A stretch of DNA of 45,512 bases from Candidatus Saccharimonadota bacterium (GTDB lineage: Bacteria > Patescibacteriota > Saccharimonadia > Saccharimonadales > Saccharimonadaceae): the NCBI GenBank assembly GCA_017421325.1, contig JAFOJO010000007.1, positions 1 to 45,512 of the forward strand, written 5' to 3'. The notes under the pieces were generated by a model. It was not told the origin of the DNA. It saw nothing but the letters and a program-made list of their open reading frames with translations, and searched no databases. Below, piece after piece: positions 23,741 to 32,054 of the stretch. Position 1 is the stretch's first letter, and the number at the start of each line of letters is the position of its first letter. The translations under genes were made by a program, and so were the position numbers.

Positions 23741-24487
23741 ATGAAAGAGCGTGAGAGAAGTAAATCTGGGAAAAATAAAAACGGTGGCGTAAGGGCGGGA
23801 GCTCAAAAAGTAAAGGCGAAGCTTTTAAAATCCTACTATGGCAACCCAGCAAAAGACATGAAAGTAATTGCGATTACTGGCACTACCGGCAAAGTGATAG
23901 TGGCGCATTATGTGCACGAGATTTTACGCGCGAGCGGGGAACAAGTGGCGGTACTGGCAAGCGATCAGCCGTTTAAGATGAGCATGCTACACAAATTCTT
24001 GAGCGATGCATGGAAAGCGGGCGCAAATTACGTAATAGTAACGGTACCAGCGGAAGGTCTACGCGATAACATATTTTATGGTTTACCAGTAAATGTAGCC
24101 GCAATGACGAATTTTGTGACAGCGGGACTACACGATATGGAGCCGGAAGAATATTTAGAGAACGAAAAAACTCTATTCGATATGAAGCCAGAGGTTGTAG
24201 TATTAAATAGTGATGATTTGAACTATGATACTTTTGCTGGCTTTAAGGGTGGCAAAGAGACAATAGTATTTGGGCAAAGTGGGGCGGATGTGAAGATTTT
24301 GAATTCTAAGCTTTACCCGAAGGGAACGGAGGCGACGCTATCTATTAAATCCGAAGTAATATCAGTGGCGACGTTTATTGCTGGCGAAACTACTGTATCC
24401 TATATGGCGTGCGCAGCGGCGATAGCGAGTGGATTAGGAATTTCTACTGATGGTATTATAGACGGCATAGCAGAATATAATCCTTAA
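23741..24487 (+). CDS. Mur-ligase-like protein lacking the C-terminal domain
   Basis: 248 residues. After a basic N-terminus (1-40), the segment VIAITGTTGKVIVAHYVHEI resembles the ATP-binding loop of MurE/MurF, but GTTGKV replaces GTNGKT/S, so the Mg/ATP-binding Thr/Ser after Lys is lost. Later Mur-like parts are NVAAMTNFVTAGLHDMEPEEY (MurE: TNLTHDHLDYH, catalytic His-Asp-His altered) and LNSDD. The third (amino-acid-binding) domain is missing. It is therefore likely a pseudoenzyme or regulatory paralog. It is convergent with the complete murE gene and shares a nested palindrome with it, a suggestive pairing. Confidence 0.65.
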   Translation: MKERERSKSGKNKNGGVRAGAQKVKAKLLKSYYGNPAKDMKVIAITGTTGKVIVAHYVHEILRASGEQVAVLASDQPFKMSMLHKFLSDAWKAGANYVIVTVPAEGLRDNIFYGLPVNVAAMTNFVTAGLHDMEPEEYLENEKTLFDMKPEVVVLNSDDLNYDTFAGFKGGKETIVFGQSGADVKILNSKLYPKGTEATLSIKSEVISVATFIAGETTVSYMACAAAIASGLGISTDGIIDGIAEYNP

Positions 24488-24669
24488 ATATTGAAAACTC
24501 TTTTCCGCCAGCTTGGACTTTTGAACCTGTTATTTTCACAACATAAGTCAAGAAAAAATCTCCTTAGTCGCTACGCTAGGGGAGATTTTTTCATTGTTAA
24601 GTTGTAAAAATAACGTTCAAAAATCTGGTCTAAATCTCATTTATGCTGGCGGAAAATAGTTTTCAATAT
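24488..24669. repeat. Nested palindromic element mirroring the murE 3' end
   Basis: Outer arms 24488-24512 and 24645-24669 are inverted at 24 of 25 positions. The right arm is murE coding sequence (C-terminal KTIFRQHK region), and the left arm begins directly after the stop of the opposing gene. Middle arms are 24519-24542/24601-24622. The inner hairpin AAAAAATCTCC (24553-24563)/GGAGATTTTTT (24581-24591) is a bidirectional intrinsic terminator. Its loop contains TTAGTCGC, also seen in family A elements. Confidence 0.85.
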
Positions 24670-25893
24670 CTTGCGTGCAACTTTAATGTCCTCGAAATCG
24701 TGGGGGCCGTCGGCACGAAGAATAGTTTTTTCGTGGCCTTTGCCGAGAATCAGGACTAAGTCACCTTTTTTAGCTTTCTTAATAGCTAGCTCAATAGCCT
24801 TGCCGCGATCTAGCTCTTTGAATAAATCTTTGCCTAATTTTTTGCCTTGTTTTTCGGCGCCCTTTATGAAGCCCGCAGCAATTTTTTCGGGGTCTTCATC
24901 GCGAGAATCATCTTCGGTGATAATAACGATGTCGGAATTTTTGGCAAGAATTTCACCGCGGATAGGGCGAGTGGAAGGATCACGACGACCTGCGCCACCA
25001 TGCACGGAAATGATTTTACCTTTGTGACCTTTAACGGAATCAAAAACTTTTTCTAAAGCGTCTGGCGCGTGGGCATAGTCCACAATTACAGTGAAAGGCT
25101 GACCTTCATCTACGATATTCATGCGGCCTTCTACCGAGGTGAGTGATTTAATACCGTCTATGATTTGAGCATTAGTGAGGCCGAGTTTTTCTCCAACTAA
25201 AGCAGCGGCTAGGGAATTATAAACGTTAAATTCGCCAGGGATCTGAGTAGTGATTTTGAGATCATCTACAGAATATTCTACACCGGAAACATTTAGCTTA
25301 ATATTAGCGGCGCGGTGGTCGCCTTTTTTAATGCCGTAGGTAGTGTAATTTGAAGTGAGTTTTTTATAGTAAGTGGCGGCAGAGTCGTCCGCATTTAAGA
25401 TACTAAATTTGGCTTTTTTAAATAATTTGCCCTTGGCGGCGCGATAATTGGCGACGGTTTTATGGTAATCTAAATGATCGTGCGTGAGATTAGTAAACAC
25501 AGCAATTTCGATAGGGATACCGAGGGTACGAAATTGGGCAAGAGCATGGGAAGTGACCTCGAGCACAAGAAACTCGGCACCTTGCTTCTTAATATTGGAG
25601 ATGCGGCTATTTAAGGTAAAGGCATCTACAGTGGTCATGTGATTAAGTTCGGGTTGTAATTTATTTACACCCCAAGCAACGGTGGTCATGAGGCCAGTTT
25701 TATAGCCGGCATGGTTTAGCATTTGCCAGATCATGAAAGCCGTGGTAGTTTTGCCGTTGGTGCCGGTAACGCCGATGACGCGGAGTTTTTTGCCGGGGAA
25801 GCCGTATTTAATGCCAGCAACCAAGGACTGAGCATAGTGGTATGGTAAAACAGCCTGATTATAAAATGGGAGTTTTTCTAAAAATTCTTTCAT
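24637..25893 (-). CDS. murE: UDP-MurNAc-tripeptide synthetase (MurE-like)
   Basis: 418 residues. ATP loop VIGVTGTNGKTTTAF (about 38-52), TVDAFTLNSRI, then FTNLTHDHLDYH with the catalytic acid/His, and a C-terminal domain with HGGAGRRDPSTRP and ITEDDSRDEDP in the position of the DNPR substrate motif. MurE adds the third stem-peptide residue (DAP or Lys) to UDP-MurNAc-L-Ala-D-Glu. The Asn-Pro of DNPR is replaced (D-D-S-R), so the amino acid used is uncertain. The N-terminal domain is shorter than usual (418 versus ~490). The gene is 2 nt after the ABC permease gene, in an operon with the transporter. Its last codons form one arm of the 24488-24669 palindrome. Confidence 0.85.
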   Translation of the reverse strand: MKEFLEKLPFYNQAVLPYHYAQSLVAGIKYGFPGKKLRVIGVTGTNGKTTTAFMIWQMLNHAGYKTGLMTTVAWGVNKLQPELNHMTTVDAFTLNSRISNIKKQGAEFLVLEVTSHALAQFRTLGIPIEIAVFTNLTHDHLDYHKTVANYRAAKGKLFKKAKFSILNADDSAATYYKKLTSNYTTYGIKKGDHRAANIKLNVSGVEYSVDDLKITTQIPGEFNVYNSLAAALVGEKLGLTNAQIIDGIKSLTSVEGRMNIVDEGQPFTVIVDYAHAPDALEKVFDSVKGHKGKIISVHGGAGRRDPSTRPIRGEILAKNSDIVIITEDDSRDEDPEKIAAGFIKGAEKQGKKLGKDLFKELDRGKAIELAIKKAKKGDLVLILGKGHEKTILRADGPHDFEDIKVARKILKTIFRQHK

Positions 25894-25895
25894 AA

Positions 25896-27128
25896 CTATC
25901 TATAATGTTTGAGAGATTCGATTGGGTTTTTAGAGGCGGCCTTGAGGGCGGGGTAAATACCAAAGATGATACCTACCGCAAGAGTAGTAAGTAAAGTAAG
26001 TGCTAAAATTTCCCAACTAATGTATGGAGCGAATGGGGTGATGACGGAAATTAGAAATGCCAAAATATAACCAAGAACCAAGCCAAAGATACCGCCAAGG
26101 ATAGAAAGAATGAGAGCCTCAAAGAGGAATTGCATGAGAATATTGCGAGAAGAAGCACCTACGGCTTTGCGGATACCGATTTCGTGAGTGCGCTCTGCCA
26201 CTGACACAAGCATAATATTCATTACACCAATACCGCCAACTACAAGAGAAATGGCAGCCACGATAGCGAGCATGCCGGAAACCACGGTAAAGAGTGAGCT
26301 AGCAGGGTGAGTAATATCGTCACCGTAAGCGACGGTGAAATTTTCATCGCCAGATTTGTTTTCTTTGAGGATATTTTTAATATCTGTAGAAATAGCGGCG
26401 AGGCTATCGGTATTTTCAGCCTTGATATTAATTTGCTGTATTTGAGTAGAGCCAATGAGTTTATCTAGAGCGTTAGCGTCCATTAGGAGGGCATTATCAA
26501 AATCTATGTTGTCGAAATTGATGGATTTATCGATTTCGTCGAGTACGCCGACCACCATAAATTTTTCACCCATGATAGTAATAGTTTTACCAACGGTGCT
26601 ATTAATAGTATTGAAGAGCGCGAGTGACAGGGTATGTCCAAGCACAACACCGTTTTCTTTGTTGTCATTAGTAAAGAAAGTGCCATAGCGCAAGGCGAGG
26701 GGTTCGATTTTGACAAAATCTGGCGTAGTGCCAAGAATCTGTACAGACGAAAAAGTATTTTTCTCAGAACCAACGGTATTAGTGGAAGTAGCGATTGGGG
26801 CGACGGCGGAAATATTTTTTAACTTAGAAATAGCTTCAACATCTGAAAGGGAAAGGCTGGATTGCTGAAAAGTATTGGAAGAAGTGAGTTCTTCAATAAT
26901 ACTAGTGACGGAGTCTTTAGTGGAACTAGGACGAACCACGATAAGGTTGGAGCCGATTTCGCTAACCTCGGATTTAACGAGATTGGAAATGCTACCCATA
27001 AGAGAGAGAATAAGAATAATGCTAGCCACACCAATAGCGATGCCAAGACAGGTAAGGAAAGAGCGGGTGCGATTTTCCTTGATGGAAGTTTTGGCGAGCT
27101 TGAAATGAGTTTTTAAAAGTAGGGACAT
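25896..27128 (-). CDS. MacB/FtsX-type ABC transporter permease
   Basis: 410 residues, four membrane helices. Helix 1 is at about 20-45 (FLTCLGIAIGVASIILILSL), then a large extracytoplasmic MacB-PCD domain (about 50-280), then three C-terminal helices in the FtsX domain beginning VVGGIGVMNIMLVSVAERTHEIGIRKAVGA, the canonical coupling segment. Such transporters are mechanotransmitters that export peptides, lipoproteins or drugs without substrate passing through the membrane part. Substrate unknown. The start ATG overlaps the ATPase stop by 1 nt, so they are partners. Confidence 0.88.
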   Translation of the reverse strand: MSLLLKTHFKLAKTSIKENRTRSFLTCLGIAIGVASIILILSLMGSISNLVKSEVSEIGSNLIVVRPSSTKDSVTSIIEELTSSNTFQQSSLSLSDVEAISKLKNISAVAPIATSTNTVGSEKNTFSSVQILGTTPDFVKIEPLALRYGTFFTNDNKENGVVLGHTLSLALFNTINSTVGKTITIMGEKFMVVGVLDEIDKSINFDNIDFDNALLMDANALDKLIGSTQIQQINIKAENTDSLAAISTDIKNILKENKSGDENFTVAYGDDITHPASSLFTVVSGMLAIVAAISLVVGGIGVMNIMLVSVAERTHEIGIRKAVGASSRNILMQFLFEALILSILGGIFGLVLGYILAFLISVITPFAPYISWEILALTLLTTLAVGIIFGIYPALKAASKNPIESLKHYR

Positions 27129-27961
27129 TATTTTTTCCTCCGATGTTTTTTGCGTCTATGTTTTTTAGTAGGCTCAACCTGGCCAAGAATAACTTCGGGT
27201 TTGGTTTTGCGTTTTTTAATCTTAACATCGATAGGTTGCGGAAGATTTTGGTCTTCTACAGTTTTGACGTCGGTGTCGATTTGACCATCTAGCATATTGA
27301 TAACGCGAGTAGCATAAGTCGTGAGGGCTGGGTTATGGGTAACCATAATAATAGTGTTGCCTTCTTCGTGGATTTTTTTGAGCTCTTCCATAACAGTGTG
27401 AGAAGAGCGAGAGTCTAGGTTACCGGTGGGCTCGTCAGCTAGAATAATTTCGGGATTACCCACGATAGCGCGGGCGATAGCTACACGCTGTTGCTGACCG
27501 CCGGAAAGTTGATAGGGAAGATAATATTCGCGCTCTTGGAGATTAAAGCGTTTAAGGGCGGAGGAAGCATTTTTGAGGCGGGCAGTTTTGGAATAGCCCG
27601 TATAAACTAGCGGGAGGGCGACGTTTTCGAGAATGGGTAAATCTTCGATGAGGTTGAAGTTTTGAAAAATAAAGCCGATTTTTTTGGCGCGGAGACGAGC
27701 CTGACGGTGGGCGGAGATACCGGCGACATTTTCGCCGTTTAAGATGTATTCACCCCGCGAGGCACGATCTAATAGGCCAATGATATTAAGCAGTGTGGTT
27801 TTACCGCAGCCCGAGGGGCCCATGATCATAATAAATTCGCCACGTTTGATGGTGAGATCGAAATCTTTTAGGGCAAAAGATTCGGTGTCACCATATCCGT
27901 AGCGTTTGGTTAAACCTTTAAGTTCTATTATAATGTTATTTTCGCTCACCTTTTTCTCCAT
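27128..27961 (-). CDS. MacB/LolD-type ABC transporter ATPase
   Basis: 277 residues. Walker [10 protein letters not shown] (about 49-57), Q-loop [11 protein letters not shown], signature [14 protein letters not shown], Walker [12 protein letters not shown] and switch His MVTHNP. The class is that of MacB/LolD/FtsE. After the ~225-residue core the C-terminus carries a ~50-residue extension ending in repeated K/R runs ([10 protein letters not shown]). No Shine-Dalgarno precedes the ATG. The duplicated tRNA-Ser end (27972-27989) lies immediately upstream, so transcription may continue from the tRNA promoter. Confidence 0.92.
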   Translation of the reverse strand: MEKKVSENNIIIELKGLTKRYGYGDTESFALKDFDLTIKRGEFIMIMGPSGCGKTTLLNIIGLLDRASRGEYILNGENVAGISAHRQARLRAKKIGFIFQNFNLIEDLPILENVALPLVYTGYSKTARLKNASSALKRFNLQEREYYLPYQLSGGQQQRVAIARAIVGNPEIILADEPTGNLDSRSSHTVMEELKKIHEEGNTIIMVTHNPALTTYATRVINMLDGQIDTDVKTVEDQNLPQPIDVKIKKRKTKPEVILGQVEPTKKHRRKKHRRKK

Positions 27962-27971
27962 GTTTTGGTTT

Positions 27972-27989
27972 TGGCGGAAAGGACAAGAT
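27972..27989 (-). repeat. Second copy of the tRNA-Ser(GGA) 3' end
   Basis: TGGCGGAAAGGACAAGAT matches 28041-28058 at 17 of 18 positions, in direct orientation about 50 bp after the tRNA, and includes the CCA complement. Confidence 0.75.
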
Positions 27990-28040
27990 AGGGGAATCTC
28001 GCGCTGACGCGCTCGATGCGAACTTGCTTCCGCTCTAGAT

Positions 28041-28130
28041 TGGCGGAAAGGACAGGATTTGAACCTGCGAAAGGGTTGCCCCTTTACACGCTTTCCAAGC
28101 GTGCGCCTTAAACCACTCGGCCACCTTTCC
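28041..28130 (-). tRNA. tRNA-Ser (anticodon GGA), CCA encoded
   Basis: 90 nt on the minus strand. Acceptor GGAAAGG/CCTTTCC, discriminator G, encoded CCA, anticodon arm CACGC-TTGGAAA-GCGTG (anticodon GGA, codons UCC/UCU), long variable arm, T-arm CAGGTTCAAATCCTG. Confidence 0.96.
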
Positions 28131-28159
28131 GTCTAAAACAAGTTTAGCATGTTTTTGGT

Positions 28160-29401
28160 TTATTTTAAAGAGAGAATTACGAGATTTTCAACGTGAGGAG
28201 TGCGAGGGAAAAAGTTGAAAGTTTTGACATCTTCAATCTTGTATTTATCTAATAAAATTTTCACATCGCGGGCTTGAGTGGCGGGGTTACAGGATAAGTA
28301 AATAACAGTTTGGGGGCGGACTTCTAGGAGTTTGTCGATTAGTTTTTTGTCACAGCCGGCGCGAGGAGGGTCAAGGATGACGGTTTGGTCTGGCTCGAGA
28401 TAATCTAAGACTTCTTCTGATTTGGCATTAACCGCAAGAATACTATCATTTCGGACTCGCTCGCTTCGGCCCGTCGTTACGGGCGAAGCTTCGCTCATTC
28501 CGCTCCTCGTTAGTCGCGTACGGTCCTCAATAATAGTATTCTTGCAGTTCTTAGCAAGTTCAGCGTAAGCCGATTTATCAACTTCAACCAAAATAAGCTG
28601 CTTGTCGCGGGCGACGGAGAGGCCGATGGTGCCGACGCCGGCGTAGAGGTCCAGGACATTATCGGTATTAATATATTTTTGTATTTCTTTCAGGGCTAGC
28701 TCGTAGACCGGTAGGTTAATCTGGAAAAAGCCGTTTGGGGAATAAGAATAAGTCTGACCAAGGATTTGGTCGATAAGATTATCAAAAGCTGGATGAGGTT
28801 TACGATTTTCGTAGAGACCGCCGGAAACTTCACCATTTTGGTTGCAACGGAGCAAAATGGACTGATATTTACGGGCTTCCTCGTGGCGACTGTTTAGATC
28901 ATCAATAATTTGCTGAGCTTTGGTGAAAATTTCGGGACGCTCGATAGAGGAAGTTGTAACCGGAATTTTACGATGTGAACCGCGAGTGTGAAAGGCGAGC
29001 TCTATTTTATTTAATTCATTATTCCAATAGAGAGCATATTCCATTTTATTGCGGTAAAAATATGGGGTATCGTCGGTAAAAACTTCGGGCTTTTCCATAT
29101 CTATATGGTGTTCGCGGAAGATTTCTACCACTAGATCTATTTTAAGCTGGTTTTCGTAATCCCAGTCTATAATTTGCCAAGGGGAGGTAGAGAGAAAACA
29201 AGTATCTTTGGGCTCTACGCGGAACTTGGAAGGATTTTCAATTTTAGCGGCGATAGCTTCTACGAAATGCGATTTCTGCTTAGTAATATCATACTCTGTG
29301 ACAATTTCGCCAGGCAAGGCATTCCAAAAGAAGACCTTACGGCCATCTTCTAAAGTGCCGAGTGCTTGGCCACCAGGGATAATTTTCTCTACTTTTACCA
29401 T
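28160..29401 (-). CDS. 23S rRNA (uracil-5-)-methyltransferase, RlmD/RlmCD-like
   Basis: 413 residues from ATG 29401 (MVKVEKIIPGGQALG). The upstream ATG at 29437 is rejected because TATAAT (29409-29414) lies between them, 7 nt before 29401. N-terminal TRAM-like domain, then the SAM-binding Rossmann core VLDLYAGVGTIGLSVA and the catalytic motifs VILDPPRAGCD and SCNPATQARDV (nucleophilic Cys). FFQINLPVYELAL precedes the core. It adds a methyl group to a uridine C5 in rRNA or tRNA; the exact site is not readable. Residues about 286-323, between the SAM motif and DPPRAG, come from the in-frame palindromic element 28434-28545. Confidence 0.88.
   Translation of the reverse strand: MVKVEKIIPGGQALGTLEDGRKVFFWNALPGEIVTEYDITKQKSHFVEAIAAKIENPSKFRVEPKDTCFLSTSPWQIIDWDYENQLKIDLVVEIFREHHIDMEKPEVFTDDTPYFYRNKMEYALYWNNELNKIELAFHTRGSHRKIPVTTSSIERPEIFTKAQQIIDDLNSRHEEARKYQSILLRCNQNGEVSGGLYENRKPHPAFDNLIDQILGQTYSYSPNGFFQINLPVYELALKEIQKYINTDNVLDLYAGVGTIGLSVARDKQLILVEVDKSAYAELAKNCKNTIIEDRTRLTRSGMSEASPVTTGRSERVRNDSILAVNAKSEEVLDYLEPDQTVILDPPRAGCDKKLIDKLLEVRPQTVIYLSCNPATQARDVKILLDKYKIEDVKTFNFFPRTPHVENLVILSLK
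28434..28545. repeat. Palindromic element family A, copy 2 (inside methyltransferase)
   Basis: Outer arms GCAAGAATACTAT (28434-28446)/ATAGTATTCTTGC (28533-28545), 13/13, differ entirely from the valS copy. GGAC/GTCC pair inside. The core GCCCGT-CGTT-ACGGGC is shared with valS, but the flanking stem is GCTTC/GAAGC instead of GTTCC/GGAAC, a compensatory change. It encodes SPVTTGRSERV in frame. Confidence 0.85.
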
Positions 29402-29460
29402 ATAATATATTATAGCACGAAACTTTACTTTTTTCATAAGTATGTTATAATTATAGTATT
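29402..29460. promoter_or_regulatory. Divergent near-leaderless promoters
   Basis: TATAAT on the minus strand (29409-29414), 7 nt before the methyltransferase ATG 29401. TATAAT on the plus strand (29446-29451), 9 nt before ATG 29461. Confidence 0.55.
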
Positions 29461-31683
29461 ATGTCGGCTGAGGAGATTTTGAAGTCGAGTGAAAGGTCTG
29501 CACTGAAAACCAATCAGTTTGTTTCGCACGTGACTGGTAAAAATACAAAAATGAAATCTGGTAAAAAATTAAAATCCCTCGGGGCGGCGGGGTTTATTGT
29601 GGCAATGATAGTAGTGGTGGCCATACTATTTGGAGCAGGGAATATTATACCTACTACAATCTATGAAAATTTAATTGATGAAACCGATATGCAGTGCGCG
29701 GACGCAACGATGAGTAAAAATTTAGCTTTGCAACAGGCTTTGAGGGATGGCGAGATAGCGAGTGACACAGCGGAGATTTTAAAGAGTAGGGGGATACTGG
29801 TGGGGTATATAGAGGGGAATAATTTTGTAGAGGGCAATAAGGCCGAGGCAAGCTTAGTGCTAAAAAGGGGTGACAAGATGATTACGGCGGATAATTTTAT
29901 AGACGAGGTGGGGATAGACGCGGCTCTATTAGGTAGTATTAATGATGCAACCTATGGCTGCGCGGCATATTATTATGATGAGTCGGCTAACAAGGTGTTT
30001 GAAGAAATTGGAACTTCACGCAATAATTTTACTAGCGAGGATGATTTTGAAGAGAAAATGAATGAGCTGATGGGGGAAGGAAGTGATGTGGGGGTGAATA
30101 GTGTATCGCTAGTAGAAGTAACAGAAGAAAATGCCGATGGCACCACTGAAACGACTTACGAATATGTAGAAAATGGCGAAACGGCAGCCCCAGGAGAGGA
30201 AGTGGCGGAGTTTATAAGTAGCGTAGCAAGCAAAAACCCAGCTGCCAGCACTACGGATGCCACCCTAAATTCGGCGGACCAATTAAAGGTGGCCGAAACA
30301 ATGACTAGGGAGCAAAGGTCAATGAAATTCTTTGCATTATTTATGGAAAATGTTAGCAAAATGAAGGCGGGGGATGGAAATGAATCAAAGCTTAACGATG
30401 AAATGAATTATTTGTATGATAAAGTTGAGACTGAAGTAGTGGATGTGAAAACCGGTGAGGTAAAAAAAATAGTTGGCACAGCATTAGATTCGCCAAGTTT
30501 GTATGCGATACTTTCCGGAAACAAAGTAGATATGGATGCGGTGGGGAATTATTCTACAGATAGAGTCCTAAAAACCGTGGAAAACCAGGTGGGGAGTAGT
30601 GGTTCAGATGTAATACCAGATACGGTGGGTTCATCCGGGGATAAAGAAAAGGGGACGGTGGGAAGGTTTATTAGTGACGGAGTAGAGGCTGCATCTAATA
30701 CGATACTATCTCTGGTAGAGCCAACACTAAATAAATCTTTGGTAAATAATTCTTATAGTAATACTAAAGGTATAGACGGGGGAGAACTATTAGCGGAAGG
30801 TGCAGTAACTTTAGGGAGTAAACTGGCTCGGCAAAGTGGAGCGACGGTGGGGGACGACGCAGCGGTGGAATCTTACGCGAGGTTGAATAATAAAATTGCT
30901 AAAATGAACGCTGAGATAGATAGGATGAACCGGAGTCCGTTTGATGTTACTTCCAAAAATACGTTTCTTGGGGCGATTTTCTATAATTTTGCGGTGGCGA
31001 GTATGAAATTCTCGGGTATTTTCTCAGGGGTAAAGAGTTTTTCTAGCACAGTTAATTCCGCGGTGATATCACTTTTACCAACTTCTTATGCAGATGAAGC
31101 TGGTGGATATTTAACGAATTTTGGGGATTGCGAAACTTATGCCACAATTGGGGCGGTAGGGTCGGCACAATGTGCACCGATAGCCACATTTGATACCTCT
31201 ACCCTAAATAACCCGTTTAATGATGCAGGGTTTGTAAGTTTCGTGGAAAATAATACTACTTTAAGTTCATCTGGGGTAAGGAAGATAAATGAAGGTTCGG
31301 ACCTGGCGAATTTTATACTATATAATAATGAGCGAAAAACTCCGCTAGGGGTGATGGATGGGGGGATTTTGGACTCCCTAAATAACGAGTCTAGCTCTAT
31401 ACCGTTTTTGTCGGATATTGCAGAAATGATAGAGATATTTATGGGGACTTCGGAAGAGAATAAGAGGTTTGCGAGTGGGGAAGAGTTTGTGAATTCTAGT
31501 GCCAACCCAGATTGGCAGACTTATAAGTATGCACAAAGGTATGTATCTTTGGCACGTGCTACGGCGGCGTTAAAGCAATATACCGATGACGAAACCGCAT
31601 ATAATAATATGAAATTCTTTGAGGGGAGCGAGAATCCGGTGGTGGCGTTTATCAAAAACCATAATACGTTGGCAAATAGGTAA
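29461..31683 (+). CDS. Large single-span envelope protein, 740 residues
   Basis: A basic cytoplasmic N-terminus (1-40) is followed by a membrane helix at about 41-63 (GAAGFIVAMIVVVAILFGAG) and a long extracytoplasmic part. That part holds an N-terminal domain with Cys residues (DMQCADATM, TYGCAAYY), an acidic Ser/Thr-rich middle (about 200-420), a hydrophobic patch near 500-540, and a C-terminal domain with more Cys (FGDCETYATIG, SAQCAPIA). No family is recognised. Architecture and size resemble large surface or secretion-apparatus proteins of Saccharibacteria. TATAAT lies 9 nt before the ATG. A family B palindromic element begins 6 bp after the stop. Confidence 0.65.
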   Translation: MSAEEILKSSERSALKTNQFVSHVTGKNTKMKSGKKLKSLGAAGFIVAMIVVVAILFGAGNIIPTTIYENLIDETDMQCADATMSKNLALQQALRDGEIASDTAEILKSRGILVGYIEGNNFVEGNKAEASLVLKRGDKMITADNFIDEVGIDAALLGSINDATYGCAAYYYDESANKVFEEIGTSRNNFTSEDDFEEKMNELMGEGSDVGVNSVSLVEVTEENADGTTETTYEYVENGETAAPGEEVAEFISSVASKNPAASTTDATLNSADQLKVAETMTREQRSMKFFALFMENVSKMKAGDGNESKLNDEMNYLYDKVETEVVDVKTGEVKKIVGTALDSPSLYAILSGNKVDMDAVGNYSTDRVLKTVENQVGSSGSDVIPDTVGSSGDKEKGTVGRFISDGVEAASNTILSLVEPTLNKSLVNNSYSNTKGIDGGELLAEGAVTLGSKLARQSGATVGDDAAVESYARLNNKIAKMNAEIDRMNRSPFDVTSKNTFLGAIFYNFAVASMKFSGIFSGVKSFSSTVNSAVISLLPTSYADEAGGYLTNFGDCETYATIGAVGSAQCAPIATFDTSTLNNPFNDAGFVSFVENNTTLSSSGVRKINEGSDLANFILYNNERKTPLGVMDGGILDSLNNESSSIPFLSDIAEMIEIFMGTSEENKRFASGEEFVNSSANPDWQTYKYAQRYVSLARATAALKQYTDDETAYNNMKFFEGSENPVVAFIKNHNTLANR

Positions 31684-31689
31684 ATTTTA

Positions 31690-31817
31690 TATAATTCATT
31701 AATATCTCGGAAGCTTCGCAATGTGATAATGGATTTTATCACATTGCTTCGCCCCTTCGGCGACCAAACCGCCTGCGGCAGTTTGGTCTTTATGTTCCTC
31801 AATATTAATGAATTATA
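31690..31817. repeat. Palindromic element family B, copy 2 (intergenic)
   Basis: Outer arms TATAATTCATTAATAT (31690-31705)/ATATTAATGAATTATA (31802-31817), 16/16. Hairpin 1 GCAATGTGATAA/TTATCACATTGC as in copy 1. Hairpin 2 GACCAAAC (31762-31769)/GTTTGGTC (31781-31788) differs in sequence from copies 1 and 3 but still pairs. Confidence 0.85.
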
Positions 31818-31863
31818 AATATTCAGTGTTTTATTCTTGGTGAAATAATGATACAATTAAGAT

Positions 31864-32042
31864 GCTACATTTTGTTATTAACGCTAAAGCGTTTTTAGTA
31901 TCTTATTTGTACCAAACGATTAAAACGGCGCCGTAAAGGGACTGAGTTGCTTGGTACTGCTTTAGTATAAGATAACAAAGTGTAGCACCCCTTGCGGTGC
32001 CATTTTTTGTATGACTACCCCGTTTACAAGTGGCACCGCAAG
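31864..32042. repeat. Palindrome cluster between two family B copies
   Basis: GCTACATTTTGTTAT (31864-31878)/ATAACAAAGTGTAGC (31972-31986), 14/15, encloses smaller hairpins (AACGCTAAAGCGTT, ACGGCGCCGT). A second stem CTTGCGGTGCCA (31991-32002)/TGGCACCGCAAG (32031-32042) is 12/12. I see no coding frame with support in 31684-32227. Confidence 0.7.
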
Positions 32043-32054
32043 CTAAACGCACTT

